A DNA stretch of 64,000 nt from Pseudomonas frederiksbergensis (lineage in GTDB: Bacteria > Pseudomonadota > Gammaproteobacteria > Pseudomonadales > Pseudomonadaceae), in NCBI RefSeq assembly GCF_001952935.1, contig NZ_CP018319.1:1911501-1975500 (forward strand), in the 5' to 3' direction. This document shows positions 9,406-20,840 of this stretch, one piece after another. A program made the translations under genes and the position numbers. Within the stretch, counting starts at the first letter, position 1, and each line of letters starts with the position of its first letter. The notes under the pieces were generated by a model. It had not been told where the DNA came from, made no database searches, and saw only the letters and a list, made by a program, of their open reading frames with translations.

Positions 9406-11031
9406 ATGTCCCTTCGTAATATGAATATCGCGCCACGGGCGTTCCTCGGTTTTGCCCTGATTGGCGGCCTGATGCTGATTCTGGGTGTGTTTGCCTTGAA
9501 CCAGATGAGCAAGATTCGCGGTGCGGGTGAAGACATCGCCTCCATGAGCGTGCCGAGCATCAAGAGCCTCGACGAATTCACTCAGTTGACCCTGCGTCTG
9601 CGAGTGCTGTCCTATCGTTTGCTGGTGAACCGCGAACCTGATGTGCAGCAGAAAACTTTCGAGCTGTTTGAACTGCGTAATCAGCAGATCCGCGACGCTC
9701 AACGAGTCTACGAACCGCTGATCGACGGCCCGCAGGAACGCGCTGCTTACGATCAATACGTGCAGTTGCTGGCGCAGTATCGCCAACTCGAAGACCGGAT
9801 GAAGACGCTCTCGCGCAACAACCAGGTCGACGAACTGCGCGCCATGCTCAACAGCGAATTGCTCTCCAACTCCGAAGCAGTCAACTCGGCCCTCGCGAAG
9901 TTGCTTGAGATCAACACCCAACAGATAGAAGCAACCGACACGCGTGCCGGTGAGCAGTATTCGACGTCCCTCAATCTGGTGATCACCTTGCTGGTCATCG
10001 CCAGTGGCCTGACCCTGCTTTTCGCCTGGTTGCTGACCAACAGCATCACCAAGCCGATCGCCAACGCCCTGAGCGCTGCCGAAGAAATTGCCGAGGGCAA
10101 CCTGACCCGCCCGATCACCGTCGATGGTGAGGACGAAGCCGGCCGCTTGCTGCTGGCCATGTCGAAGATGCAGGACAAGCTGCGCGACACCCTGCAACGG
10201 ATTTCCGGTTCCGCCACGCAACTGGCGTCCGCCGCTGAAGAGCTCAACAGCGTCACCGACGAAAGCGCTCGTGGCCTGACCCAGCAGAACAACGAAATCG
10301 AACAGGCTGCCACCGCGGTCAACGAAATGACCAGCGCCGTGGAAGAAGTCGCGCGCAATGCCGTCAGCACGTCCGAAGCCTCGAAAAATGCCACCACCTC
10401 TGCCGGTGATGGCCGTGACCTGGTGCAGGAAACCGTCAGCGCCATCGAACGCATGAGCGCCGACGTGCAGAGTACCGCGACCCTGATTGGCGACCTGGCC
10501 AACGAGTCCCGTGACATCGGTAAAGTGCTGGACGTGATTCGCGGCCTGGCTGACCAGACCAACCTGCTGGCATTGAACGCAGCCATCGAAGCGGCCCGTG
10601 CCGGTGAGGCCGGTCGTGGATTTGCCGTGGTCGCGGACGAGGTTCGTGCCCTGGCGCATCGCACCCAGCAATCGACCAGCGAAATCGAACGCATGATCGG
10701 CAGCATCCAGAGCGGTACCGAGCACGCGGTGGATTCGATGCGCAACAGCACCGAACGCGCCGAGTCGACGTTGAACATCGCTCGTGGTGCTGGCATGTCG
10801 CTGGACACTATTAATAGTGCAATCGTCGAAATCAACGAGCGCAACCTGGTCATCGCCAGCGCGGCCGAAGAGCAGGCGCAAGTGGCCCGTGAAGTGGACC
10901 GCAATCTGGTGAACATTCGTGATCTGTCGGTGCAGTCGGCGACCGGGGCCAACCAGACCAGTGCCGCGAGCAATGAGTTGTCGCGATTGGCGCTGGACCT
11001 GAACAACATGGTTGGGCGGTTTAGCCTCTAA
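9406..11031 (+). CDS. Methyl-accepting chemotaxis protein, four-helix-bundle sensor type
   Basis: A 541-residue chemoreceptor. Residues about 10-30 form the first membrane helix ([19 protein letters not shown]). The periplasmic part of about 160 residues is all-helical, as in 4HB_MCP sensors. The second membrane helix is near 190-212 ([20 protein letters not shown]), followed by HAMP ([20 protein letters not shown]) and a signalling domain with the tip [20 protein letters not shown]. The ATG at 9406 is chosen because a sigma-28 promoter ends at 9350, so codons at 9301 and 9340 would not be transcribed from it. It probably belongs to the flagellar/chemotaxis regulon. The ligand is unknown. Confidence 0.93.
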   Translation: MSLRNMNIAPRAFLGFALIGGLMLILGVFALNQMSKIRGAGEDIASMSVPSIKSLDEFTQLTLRLRVLSYRLLVNREPDVQQKTFELFELRNQQIRDAQRVYEPLIDGPQERAAYDQYVQLLAQYRQLEDRMKTLSRNNQVDELRAMLNSELLSNSEAVNSALAKLLEINTQQIEATDTRAGEQYSTSLNLVITLLVIASGLTLLFAWLLTNSITKPIANALSAAEEIAEGNLTRPITVDGEDEAGRLLLAMSKMQDKLRDTLQRISGSATQLASAAEELNSVTDESARGLTQQNNEIEQAATAVNEMTSAVEEVARNAVSTSEASKNATTSAGDGRDLVQETVSAIERMSADVQSTATLIGDLANESRDIGKVLDVIRGLADQTNLLALNAAIEAARAGEAGRGFAVVADEVRALAHRTQQSTSEIERMIGSIQSGTEHAVDSMRNSTERAESTLNIARGAGMSLDTINSAIVEINERNLVIASAAEEQAQVAREVDRNLVNIRDLSVQSATGANQTSAASNELSRLALDLNNMVGRFSL

Positions 11032-11054
11032 CAACCCTATGGAGAGGGGATGTT

Positions 11055-11162
11055 GATCGTTCCCACGCTCCGCGTGGGAATGCAGCCCGGGACGCTCCGC
11101 GTCCCAAAAAGCGGACGCGGAGCGTCCGTTGAGGCATTCCCACGCAGAGCGAGGGAACGATC
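11055..11162. repeat. 108-bp nested palindrome starting GATCGTTCCCACGC
   Basis: Outer arms GATCGTTCCCACGCTCCGCG and its near-complement enclose inner arms GGGACGCTCCGCGTCCC / GGACGCGGAGCGTCC. This is a different family from the GTGGGAGCGGG REPINs. A second copy lies at 60570-60682. It sits between the chemoreceptor stop and nhaP2. Confidence 0.85.
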
Positions 11163-11288
11163 ACTGTCCTTGCGTCCCCCCTCTGCAAAAAGCTTTTTGA
11201 CAGCATCACATTTCAACAGGTTAGAATCGCTGGCACGCAGACTGCATGGTCAGTTTGCGCCCGCCTTTAGCTTTCTGGAGTACTGCCT

Positions 11289-13031
11289 TTGAATGCGACG
11301 ACCATCAACAGCCTGTTCTTGATCGGCGCGTTGCTGGTAGGTGCAAGCATTCTGGTGAGCTCACTTTCATCGCGCCTTGGCATCCCGATTCTGGTGATCA
11401 TCCTCGCGGTGGGCATGTCGGCCGGCGTCGATGGCGCCGGCATTATCTTCGATAACTACCCAACGGCTTATCTGGTCGGCAACCTCGCGCTGGCTGTCAT
11501 CCTGCTCGACGGCGGCTTGCGCACCCGGGTTTCCAGCTTCCGCGTGGCGTTATGGCCGGCGCTGTCGCTGGCGACGGTCGGGGTGTTGATCACCACCGGG
11601 CTGACCGGCATGGCCGCCGCGTGGCTGTTCGATCTGAACCTGATTCAGGGCCTGCTGATCGGCGCTATCGTCGGCTCCACCGACGCCGCGGCGGTATTCT
11701 CGCTGCTCGGCGGCAAAGGCCTGAACGAACGGGTGACCGCCAGCCTCGAAATCGAGTCCGGCAGCAACGACCCGATGGCGGTGTTCCTTACCGTGACCCT
11801 GATCGACATGCTCGCCAGCGGCCAGTCCGGTCTGCACTGGAGCCTGCTCGGGCACTTTTTGCGTGAGTTCGGTATCGGCGCTGTCATCGGTCTGGGCGGC
11901 GGCTGGGTCATGTTGCAACTGGTCAACCGTATCCACTTGGCCACCGGCCTGTACCCGATCCTGGTCATTGCTGGCGGATTGGTCGTGTTTGCCCTGACCA
12001 ACGCCTTGCACGGCAGCGGCTTCCTGGCGGTTTACCTGTGCGGTCTGGTCATCGGCAACCGCCCTGTGCGCAGCCGCCACGGCATTTTGCACATGCTCGA
12101 CGGCATGGCGTGGCTGGCACAAATCGGCATGTTCCTGGTGCTGGGGTTGCTGGTAACACCCCACGACCTGTTGCCGATTGCCCTGCCCGCCCTGGGCCTG
12201 GCGCTGTGGATGATTCTGTTTGCGCGGCCGTTGTCGGTGATCGTCGGCCTGCTGCCCTTCAGGGCATTCCATGGGCGCGAGAAGGCGTTCATTTCCTGGG
12301 TCGGGCTACGCGGCGCGGTCCCGATCATTCTGGCGGTGTTCCCGCTGATGGCCGGCCTGCCCAACGCTCAGCTCTATTTCAACCTCGCCTTCTTTATCGT
12401 GCTGGTGTCGTTGCTGGTGCAGGGCACGAGCCTGCCGTGGGTGGCGAAGCTTTTGAAAGTGACCGTTCCGCCGGAGCCGGCACCGATCTCCCGCGCAGCC
12501 CTGGAAGTCCACGTCACCAGTGAGTGGGAGCTGTTCGTTTATCGCCTCGGGGCCGAGAAATGGTGTATCGGCTCGCCCCTTCGCGAACTGAAAATGCCCG
12601 AAGGCACTCGCATTGCAGCCCTGTTTCGGGGCCAGCAACTGCTCCATCCGTCGGGTAGTACGGTGCTCGAAGTCGACGATTTGCTGTGCGTAATCGGCCA
12701 CGAACACAACCTTCCGGCCCTCGGAAAACTCTTCAGCCAGGCACCGCAACGAGGCCTCGATTTGCGCTTCTTCGGCGACTTCGTACTCGAAGGAGACGCC
12801 CAGTTGGCCGCGGTTGCGGCGCTGTACGGGTTGAAAGTGGAAGGCATCGATCCGGACATGTCGCTCGGCCACTTCATTGCCCAGAAAGTGGGCGGTGCTC
12901 CGGTAGTCGGTGACCAGGTGGAATGGAACAACACCATTTGGACCGTCGCTGTCATGGAAGGGAACAAGATCGGTAAAGTGGGCGTCAGATTCCCCGAAGG
13001 AAGTCGCCCCGGCCCGGGACTCTTCCTCTAA
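11289..13031 (+). CDS. nhaP2: K+/H+ antiporter NhaP2 (CvrA)
   Basis: A 580-residue CPA1-family cation/proton antiporter of the inner membrane. About 12-13 membrane helices fill residues 1-385, with the ion-site region [21 protein letters not shown] and a conserved [19 protein letters not shown] segment. The cytoplasmic tail carries a TrkA-C-like regulatory domain (about 400-485, [13 protein letters not shown]) and a CorC-type domain at the end. It extrudes potassium or other monovalent cations in exchange for protons. The start is TTG at 11289, with CTGGAG ten bases upstream and no better ATG. The gene is followed 34 bases later by mscK, a functionally matched osmotic/potassium pair. Confidence 0.93.
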   Translation: MNATTINSLFLIGALLVGASILVSSLSSRLGIPILVIILAVGMSAGVDGAGIIFDNYPTAYLVGNLALAVILLDGGLRTRVSSFRVALWPALSLATVGVLITTGLTGMAAAWLFDLNLIQGLLIGAIVGSTDAAAVFSLLGGKGLNERVTASLEIESGSNDPMAVFLTVTLIDMLASGQSGLHWSLLGHFLREFGIGAVIGLGGGWVMLQLVNRIHLATGLYPILVIAGGLVVFALTNALHGSGFLAVYLCGLVIGNRPVRSRHGILHMLDGMAWLAQIGMFLVLGLLVTPHDLLPIALPALGLALWMILFARPLSVIVGLLPFRAFHGREKAFISWVGLRGAVPIILAVFPLMAGLPNAQLYFNLAFFIVLVSLLVQGTSLPWVAKLLKVTVPPEPAPISRAALEVHVTSEWELFVYRLGAEKWCIGSPLRELKMPEGTRIAALFRGQQLLHPSGSTVLEVDDLLCVIGHEHNLPALGKLFSQAPQRGLDLRFFGDFVLEGDAQLAAVAALYGLKVEGIDPDMSLGHFIAQKVGGAPVVGDQVEWNNTIWTVAVMEGNKIGKVGVRFPEGSRPGPGLFL

Positions 13032-13065
13032 ACTCCACACTTCGTCTCGCTTTCGATCGGTCTCT

Positions 13066-16000
13066 ATGTCAACCCTGCGCACGTTCATCATTACGGCCCT
13101 GCTGGGCTTGAGTCTTTCTGTCGGTACATTGCAAGCGGCCGAACCGCCGTCCAGCGAAGCCGTGCAGGCGAACCTGAACAAGATCGCCGAGCGCAAATTG
13201 CCGGAAGCCGATCAGAAAGCCCTGCAGAGCATCCTGCAAAACACGCTGACACAACTCAACAACAAGCGTGATTACGAGCAGAAGCTGGCCGATCTCAAGC
13301 AGCAACTGGCCAACGCCCCAAAGCAGAACATCGAAAACCAGCGAGAACTGACCAAGCTCAAAGCCAGCAAAGTGCTGCCGGTGCCGCAGCGCTATGCCAA
13401 AGAGCCTATTCAGCAACTGGAGCAAATGCTCACCGAGCGCTCCACTCAGCAAAGCGATCTGCAGAAGGCCCTCTCGGACGCCAACAGTCTGGTGATCACC
13501 GCCCAGACCCGCCCCGAACGCGCCCAGGCGGAAATTTCCACCAGCCAGACGCGCATCCAGCAGATCAACAACATCCTCAAGATCGGCAAGGACGCCGGCA
13601 AGACCTTGACCCCTGAGCAACGCGACCTGCTCAACGCCGAGCTCGCGGCGCTGAATGCCCTGATCCCGTTGCGTCGCCAGGAACTGGCCGGCAACAATCA
13701 ACTGCAGGACCTGGGCAACAGCCAGCATGACTTGCTCTCGGAAAAATCCGATCGCCTGGATCAGGAAATCCAGGAGCTGCAAACCCTGATCAACCAGAAG
13801 CGCCTGGCCCAGTCCCAGGAGACGGTGACCCAGCAGTCCATCGAAGCGCAGAAATCCGGCGGCAGTACCCTGCTGGCTACCGAAAGCGCAGCCAACCTCA
13901 AGCTTTCCGATTACCTGCTCAAAAGCACCGACCGCCTCAACGAAGTCACCCAGCAAAACCTGCAGACCAAGCAGCAACTGGACAACGTGACCCAGAGCGA
14001 CTCGGCGCTGGAAGAGCAGATCAACGTGCTCAAGGGCAGCCTGCTGCTCTCCAAGATTCTCTACAAACAGAAGCAGGCCCTGCCACGCCTCAAGCTCGAC
14101 CGAGACCTGGCCGACCAGATCGCCGACATTCGCCTCTATCAATTCGAAGTCAGCCAGCAACGGGAACTGCTCAGCAACCCGGCGACCTACGTCGACAACC
14201 TGCTGTCGACCCAGCCTCCCGAGCAAGTCACCCCGCAATTGCGCAAGAGCCTGCTGGACCTGGCCACGACCCGCGCCGACCTGCTGGAGCGGCTGAACCG
14301 CGAACTCAGCGCGGTGCTCAACGAATCCATCACGTTGCAACTCAACCAGAAGCAACTGCTCAGCACCGCGCAAAGCCTGCGGGCGACCCTCGATGAGCAG
14401 ATGTTCTGGATTCCCAGCAACAAGCCGCTGGACCTGGAATGGATGCGCGCCGTGCCGGAGCGCCTGGAACGTCAGGTCACCACGCTGCCGTGGGCTTCCA
14501 GCCTGAGCGAATTAGGTGACGGCCTGACCCAACGGCCGCTGCTGTTCCTGCCCCTGGCGCTGTTGATCGGTGCCCTGCTGTGGCGACGCAAAAGCCTGTA
14601 TGCCCGACTGAGCAAGGTTCACCAGGACATCGGCCACTTCAAACGCGACAGCCAGTGGCACACGCCGCAGGCCATCCTGATCAACATTCTGCTGGCGATG
14701 CCGGTGTCCCTGGGCCTGGCCTTGTGTGGCCTGGCCTTGCAAATCGACGCCCGCGGACAAAACGCGAACATGGGCGCAGCGCTGCTGCAAATGGCCCAGG
14801 CCTGGCTAGTGTTCTACACCGCCTACCGGATACTTGCGCCGGGCGGCGTGGCCGAACTGCATTTCCGCTGGGAAAAACCGCAAGTCGAATTCCTGCAGGG
14901 CTGGGTCCGTCGACTCGGTCTGGTGGTCATGGCCCTGGTCGCGGTGGTGGCGGTCGCCGAGCTGCAACCCGCCACCCTGGCCGATGACGTACTCGGCATG
15001 CCGGTGGTGCTGACCTGCTACGCGTTGATGGCCTGGCTGCTCAGTCGCCTGCTGATCAGCAGCCCGACTCACCAGAACGCTTCGTTGTTCCGCAAGGCCG
15101 TGGGGGTCATATTCACCGTCCTGCCTGTGGCGCTGTTCGTGGCGGTGTGCTTCGGCTATTACTACACCGCGCTGAAGCTCAGTGACCGGTTGATCAACAC
15201 CCTTTACCTGCTGATGTTCTGGCTGGTGATCGAGGCCACCTTCGTGCGCGGCCTCAGCGTTGCCGCACGCCGCCTGGCCTACCAGCGCGCCCTGGCCAAA
15301 CGCCAGGCCGCGAAAGAGGCCGGCGACGGCGAAGCGGTGATCGAAGAGCCAACGCTGGATATCGAGAAGGTCAACGAACAGTCCCTGCGCCTGATCCGCC
15401 TGGCACTGCTGGGCGGCTTCATCGCGGCGTTGTACTGGGTCTGGTCGGACCTGATCTCGGTGTTCTCGTACCTGGATAACGTCACCCTCTACGAATACAC
15501 CAGCGGCACCGGCGCCAACATGAGCATGGTGCCGATCAGCATTGGCGACATGCTCGGCGCGTTGATCATCATCGGCATCACCTTCGCCCTCGCGCGCAAC
15601 TTGCCGGGGTTGCTGGAAGTGTTGGTGCTGTCGAAGCTGAACCTGGCTCAGGGCAGCGCCTACGCCACCACTACCTTGCTGTCCTACGTGATCGCCGGTA
15701 TCGGTTTCGTCTCGACCCTGTCGACACTTGGCGTGAGTTGGGACAAGTTGCAATGGCTGGTGGCGGCGCTGTCGGTGGGTCTCGGCTTCGGGATGCAGGA
15801 AATCTTCGCGAACTTCATCTCCGGGATCATGATCCTGTTCGAACGTCCGGTACGGATCGGCGACACCATCACCATCGGCAACCTGTCCGGCACGGTGAGC
15901 AAGATCCGCATCCGTGCCACGACCATCACCGACTTCGACCGCAAGGACATCATCGTCCCGAACAAGACGTTCATTACAGGACAACTGATCAACTGGTCCC

Positions 16001-16416
16001 TGACCGACACCATCACCCGAGTGACCCTCAAGCTCGGTGTCGATTACGGCTCGGACCTGGACCTGGTCAAGGAATTGCTGCTCAAGGCCGCGCGCGATAA
16101 CCCGCGAGTGCTGAAAGACCCGGAACCTCACGTGTACTTCCTGAATTTCGGCGAAAGCACCCTCGACCACGAGCTGCGCATGCATGTGCGCGACCTCGGT
16201 GACCGTAACCCGGTGCTCGACGAGGTCAACCGCTTCATCAATCGCGAGTTCAAGAAGCAGCACATCAACATCTCGTTCCGGCAGATGGAGGTTTACCTCA
16301 AGAACATCCAGGGCCAGGAATACAGAATGGTACCCGTCGATCCGGAAGCCAAAACCATCGTGCCCAAACCCGATGGCCAACCGCTGCAAGAGCCGCCAGC
16401 CGCCAAGCTCGACTAA
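13066..16416 (+). CDS. mscK: Large mechanosensitive channel MscK/KefA
   Basis: The 1116-residue protein opens under membrane tension to release ions during hypo-osmotic shock. It has a signal peptide (cleavage near TLQAAEP), a long periplasmic coiled-coil domain (about 30-480, rich in Gln/Leu), roughly eleven membrane helices, and the C-terminal MscS core. The pore-lining and beta-domain region reads GLGFGMQEIFANFISGIMIL, then FERPVRIGDTITIG. The length matches MscK (about 1120) rather than small MscS (about 280). The ATG at 13066 is chosen because the signal peptide starts there. It lies next to the potassium/proton antiporter gene. Confidence 0.93.
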   Translation: MSTLRTFIITALLGLSLSVGTLQAAEPPSSEAVQANLNKIAERKLPEADQKALQSILQNTLTQLNNKRDYEQKLADLKQQLANAPKQNIENQRELTKLKASKVLPVPQRYAKEPIQQLEQMLTERSTQQSDLQKALSDANSLVITAQTRPERAQAEISTSQTRIQQINNILKIGKDAGKTLTPEQRDLLNAELAALNALIPLRRQELAGNNQLQDLGNSQHDLLSEKSDRLDQEIQELQTLINQKRLAQSQETVTQQSIEAQKSGGSTLLATESAANLKLSDYLLKSTDRLNEVTQQNLQTKQQLDNVTQSDSALEEQINVLKGSLLLSKILYKQKQALPRLKLDRDLADQIADIRLYQFEVSQQRELLSNPATYVDNLLSTQPPEQVTPQLRKSLLDLATTRADLLERLNRELSAVLNESITLQLNQKQLLSTAQSLRATLDEQMFWIPSNKPLDLEWMRAVPERLERQVTTLPWASSLSELGDGLTQRPLLFLPLALLIGALLWRRKSLYARLSKVHQDIGHFKRDSQWHTPQAILINILLAMPVSLGLALCGLALQIDARGQNANMGAALLQMAQAWLVFYTAYRILAPGGVAELHFRWEKPQVEFLQGWVRRLGLVVMALVAVVAVAELQPATLADDVLGMPVVLTCYALMAWLLSRLLISSPTHQNASLFRKAVGVIFTVLPVALFVAVCFGYYYTALKLSDRLINTLYLLMFWLVIEATFVRGLSVAARRLAYQRALAKRQAAKEAGDGEAVIEEPTLDIEKVNEQSLRLIRLALLGGFIAALYWVWSDLISVFSYLDNVTLYEYTSGTGANMSMVPISIGDMLGALIIIGITFALARNLPGLLEVLVLSKLNLAQGSAYATTTLLSYVIAGIGFVSTLSTLGVSWDKLQWLVAALSVGLGFGMQEIFANFISGIMILFERPVRIGDTITIGNLSGTVSKIRIRATTITDFDRKDIIVPNKTFITGQLINWSLTDTITRVTLKLGVDYGSDLDLVKELLLKAARDNPRVLKDPEPHVYFLNFGESTLDHELRMHVRDLGDRNPVLDEVNRFINREFKKQHINISFRQMEVYLKNIQGQEYRMVPVDPEAKTIVPKPDGQPLQEPPAAKLD

Positions 16417-16431
16417 GCGGCTTATCCCTAG

Positions 16432-17928
<1,497 letters not shown>

Positions 17929-17946
17929 GGTAAAACACTGAATATT

Positions 17947-18168
17947 TCAAATTGGCATTGATCGGTGCGCACGGTCATAGGCTTCGATATGGTCGCCTAT
18001 GATCGACACCAGCCCCTCCAGCGGATGCAATTCATCGCTGCCCATCATTCCCCGCAGCTCATCCCGCGACTCGACCAACCGATTGTATTCAGCTTCGGAT
18101 TCAGGACGTTTCAATAACCATGACACAGATGGCCAATGTTCAATGGCTTGCTTGACGAGTTCACTCAT
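17947..18168 (-). CDS. Truncated HigA-like antitoxin (N-terminal domain only)
   Basis: A 73-residue protein convergent with selO. It resembles the N-terminal region of HigA-type antitoxins: a helical start (IEHWPSVSWLLKRPESEAEY) and DELHPLEGLVSIIGDHIEAYD followed by a proline. In full-length HigA proteins this leads into an HTH domain of about 60 residues. Here a stop follows MPI exactly at that linker, and no HTH coding was found in the 18 bases before selO ends or in other frames. No HigB-like toxin gene is visible on either side. It may be a remnant or a small stand-alone protein. Confidence 0.55.
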   Translation of the reverse strand: MSELVKQAIEHWPSVSWLLKRPESEAEYNRLVESRDELRGMMGSDELHPLEGLVSIIGDHIEAYDRAHRSMPI

Positions 18169-18371
18169 TTTCGTACCTGTTTGGTTGCTATCTGAAAGTG
18201 CGAGTGAAGGTTAAGAGTTGAATCACTCGCTAACTAGCAGACAGAGGCACCTTGACCTGTAGGTCACCTCTCCAATTGCAGAAGGCTCCTGCCTACATAT
18301 CTCTGCCTTGATAAACGCGGGCTTTGCCTCCAGATCCATCGCATCGACTGCCAACTTTCGAAGAGCCAACC

Positions 18372-18806
18372 ATGACCGACCCACTCCTCATCCCCTGCCC
18401 CCACTGCAACGGCCTCAACCGCATCCCCGCCGAGCGTCTCAACGACCATCCAAAATGCGGCCGCTGCAAAGCCGAAGTCCTGCTGAACAAACCCTTTGAA
18501 CTGAAGCAAATCGATTACGCCAGCCAGATCAAAGGTGATCTGCCGTTGCTGGTGGACGTTTGGGCGGATTGGTGTGGGCCGTGCAAGTCGTTTGCGCCGG
18601 TGTTCGAGCAGGCGGCGGTGCAATTGGCCGGCAAATGTCGGTTGGCCAAGCTGGACAGCGAGGCCAACCAGCAGCTGTCGGCGCAGCTGGGGATCCGTTC
18701 GATCCCGAGTCTGATCCTGTTCAAGAACGGCCGGGAAGTGGCGCGTCAAAGCGGGGCCTTCCCGTTACCGCAGTTGATGAGCTGGTTGCGTAGTCAGGGG
18801 ATTTAA
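18372..18806 (+). CDS. trxC: Thioredoxin 2 (TrxC)
   Basis: A 144-residue cytoplasmic thioredoxin. The N-terminal zinc finger of TrxC is present (Cys9/Cys12 in CPHC and Cys29/Cys32 in CGRC), followed by the thioredoxin fold with active site WCGPCK (Cys68, Cys71) and a cis-Pro region (SIPSLILF). It reduces protein disulfides and, in E. coli, is induced by oxidative stress. The ATG at 18372 is preferred over an upstream in-frame ATG at 18324 because the zinc finger begins there. The 200 bases upstream contain an imperfect TGACC/GGTCA dyad of unknown meaning at about 18253-18266. Confidence 0.95.
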   Translation: MTDPLLIPCPHCNGLNRIPAERLNDHPKCGRCKAEVLLNKPFELKQIDYASQIKGDLPLLVDVWADWCGPCKSFAPVFEQAAVQLAGKCRLAKLDSEANQQLSAQLGIRSIPSLILFKNGREVARQSGAFPLPQLMSWLRSQGI

Positions 18807-18822
18807 GAACACCTCAATCAAA

Positions 18823-18966
18823 TGTGGGAGCGGGCCCCTGTGGCGAGGGGATTTATCCCCGTTCGGCTGCGAAGCAGTCGTAAACGCGCTTTAACTTTGA
18901 AATGCCGGGGCCGCTCCGCAGCCCAACGGGGATAAATCCCCTCGCCACAGGGGCTCACTCCCACAG
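18823..18966. repeat. Composite (nested) REPIN
   Basis: The inner pair of arms is the CCTGTGGCGAGGGGATTTAT type with its complement. Outside these, the ends are TGTGGGAGCGGG and a CTCACTCCCACA terminus, which belong to the other REP family. One palindrome therefore appears inserted into, or recombined with, another. It lies between the convergent ends of trxC and the parA-like gene. Confidence 0.8.
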
Positions 18967-18988
18967 TGATTGGGCGTCATCCACGCAA

Positions 18989-19759
18989 TCAGGCATTTTC
19001 CAGCAAGTTGTGCAGATCGACGAATTGCTGCGTCAGCTTATGACGCGGGTCGAGGTGAATCAGCGGCGTGTTGGCCTGGTGGGATTCACGCATGCGCACC
19101 GAACTGCCCAGGTACACCGGTAATACCGGCAGGCCTTCGGCGATCAGTTCGTCGAGAATTTGCTGGGGCAGACTGGCGCGAGCCTGGAACTGGTTGACGA
19201 CAATCCCTTCGACTTCCAGCCCTTCGTTATGGTCATCCTTCAATTCTTCGATTTCCGCCAACAGGCCGTACAGCGCCTGGCGCGAGAAGCTGTCGCAGTC
19301 GAAGGGAATTAGCACACGATCAGCGGCAATCAATGCAGATACCGCGTAAAAATTCAGCGCTGGCGGCGTATCGAGGTAGATCCGGTCGTAATCGCCGCTC
19401 AGCTCTTCGAGCAATTTGCGCAGCTTGTTGATCTTGTGCTTGGCCTCAAGCTTGGGCTGCAAGTCAGCCAGCTCGGCGGTGGCCGTGATGACGTGGAGGT
19501 TGTCGAACGGGGTTTCGTAGATATCGACCTGGTTTTTCTTGGAGAACGGTCCGGATGACAGGGTCTGCTTGAAAAAATCGGCAATACCCATAGGAATGTC
19601 ATTACCGGTGAGGCCCGTCAGGTACTGAGTGGAGTTGGCCTGGGCATCGAGATCCACCAACAGGGTGCGATAACCCTCGCTGGCACTGACCGCCGCCAGA
19701 TTGCAGGCAATGCTGGATTTGCCTACGCCACCTTTCTGATTGAACACCACGCGCCGCAT
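18989..19759 (-). CDS. ParA-family ATPase, orphan (no ParB neighbour)
   Basis: A 256-residue Walker-type ATPase. The deviant Walker A is [17 protein letters not shown] near the N-terminus, with [12 protein letters not shown] as the switch region and [13 protein letters not shown] as Walker B. Members segregate or position DNA and large complexes. No parB, plasmid or flagellar gene adjoins it, so the cargo is unknown; a homologue at this chromosomal place is, as I recall, conserved in Pseudomonas. The ATG at 19759 is chosen (GAGG a few bases upstream) over an in-frame ATG at 19780. It is transcribed away from the aryl polyene cluster. Confidence 0.88.
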   Translation of the reverse strand: MRRVVFNQKGGVGKSSIACNLAAVSASEGYRTLLVDLDAQANSTQYLTGLTGNDIPMGIADFFKQTLSSGPFSKKNQVDIYETPFDNLHVITATAELADLQPKLEAKHKINKLRKLLEELSGDYDRIYLDTPPALNFYAVSALIAADRVLIPFDCDSFSRQALYGLLAEIEELKDDHNEGLEVEGIVVNQFQARASLPQQILDELIAEGLPVLPVYLGSSVRMRESHQANTPLIHLDPRHKLTQQFVDLHNLLENA

Positions 19760-19967
19760 GTCAAAACCTCCGTGTATCAAAGAATGACCGAGTGTAGTAG
19801 TCCACGGCGCTGCTTAGCTACCTCGCTGGCATCGGGACTACACAGTCATCGGCAATCTCTCAGTAAAAAAGCCGCTGACTCTGTCGTTGATCTCCGATTA
19901 GAGCCGACAGACAGGCTCACTACGATGTGGATAATGGCCAAGTGACAGCCTCGCACGAACCAACCGG

Positions 19968-19990
19968 TACATTTCATTGAGCAAAATGTA
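19968..19990. promoter_or_regulatory. Inverted repeat TACATTT-N9-AAATGTA upstream of the polyene promoter
   Basis: A perfect 7-bp inverted repeat (19968-19974 and 19984-19990) ends 8 bases before the -35 box. The position and symmetry are typical of an activator site. No regulator gene lies inside the cluster, so the binding protein is unknown. Confidence 0.5.
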
Positions 19991-19998
19991 ACCATCAT

Positions 19999-20027
19999 TT
20001 GCTACACGCCCGCTGCAACGGGATAAT
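19999..20027 (+). promoter_or_regulatory. Sigma-70-like promoter of the aryl polyene operon
   Basis: TTGCTA (19999-20004), 17 bases, GATAAT (20022-20027). Initiation near 20034 would give a leader of about 80 bases before the apeC ATG at 20115. This is the only convincing promoter seen before the 19 closely coupled genes. Confidence 0.55.
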
Positions 20028-20114
20028 GCGCACCACTCAGCGCTCAGCGCTCCGTAAGGTAGTTCGCGTGTTTTGCGACTCGCCGCGTCAAGGAAGCCCG
20101 CAGGGGCGGGATGA

Positions 20115-20840
20115 ATGTCTGTGATCAATTTCAACATCGCCCAATGGCGCGCGTGGGCCCCTGGGCTCGAAAGCGTGGACGATTGGCAAGCCTGGAGCCG
20201 ACAACCGGTCGTGCTTGCGAGCAGCGATGCCGCACCCGACGTCTCGTTTCTGCCGGCCATGCAGCGCCGGCGACTCAGTCGTCTCGCGCGGATGGCGTTC
20301 AGTGTCGGCTGGCCATTGGCCGATGGCCGCCAGGACCTACCGTTGGTCTTTATTTCGCGCCACGGCGAAACCCCGCGCACTTTCGAGATTCTCAGCGACC
20401 TGGCTGCCGATCAACCGCTGTCACCGACTCAATTCAGCCTGTCTGTGCACAACGCGATCATCGGCCTGTGGTCGATCCTGCGCGGCGAAACCAGTGAAAT
20501 GACGGCCCTCGCAGCAGCCGGCGACGGCCTTGAACACGGCATGCTAGAGGCCGCGGCCTTGCTTGCCGAGGGCGCTCCCGCGGTCCTGCTGATCGTCACC
20601 GAAGAGCAACCGCCCAAGGCCTATTCGACCTGGATCGACGACGTGCCGTTCCCTTACGCGGTCGGCCTGCTGATCACTCCCGGAAACGACTGGCAGTTGT
20701 CCCTGAACAGCGCCTCGGATGAGTTGTCCAAAGCCCAATGGCCCCATGCCTTGAACCTATTGCGTACCCTGCTCGGCCAGCAGACCACCTGCCAACATGC
20801 CTGGAAAAATCGTGTATGGACCTGGCAACGCAACCTGTAA
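20115..20840 (+). CDS. apeC: Chain length factor-like ketosynthase homologue (ApeC-like)
   Basis: The 241-residue protein matches the shortened ketosynthase-N-type 'beta-ketoacyl synthase chain length factor' of aryl polyene clusters. It lacks the Cys-His-His triad and most of the second thiolase half. In Xenorhabdus the ApeC protein pairs with ApeO to form the condensing heterodimer and influences chain length. The ATG at 20115 is chosen; an ATG four bases upstream is in another frame. It is the first gene of the operon, and its 3' end overlaps apeD by 25 bases. Ape letters here and below follow the E. coli/Xenorhabdus gene order as I recall it. Confidence 0.8.
   Translation: MSVINFNIAQWRAWAPGLESVDDWQAWSRQPVVLASSDAAPDVSFLPAMQRRRLSRLARMAFSVGWPLADGRQDLPLVFISRHGETPRTFEILSDLAADQPLSPTQFSLSVHNAIIGLWSILRGETSEMTALAAAGDGLEHGMLEAAALLAEGAPAVLLIVTEEQPPKAYSTWIDDVPFPYAVGLLITPGNDWQLSLNSASDELSKAQWPHALNLLRTLLGQQTTCQHAWKNRVWTWQRNL

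Larger units (their letters stand above)
19760..20114. other. Divergent intergenic region between parA-like gene and aryl polyene operon
   Basis: No gene was seen in these 355 bases. The region holds the polyene operon promoter and an inverted repeat, described separately. Near the parA side, GTAGTCC (19797-19803) and GGACTAC (19835-19841) form a 7-bp inverted repeat around a 31-base centre. This could be an operator, but the support is weak. Confidence 0.5.
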
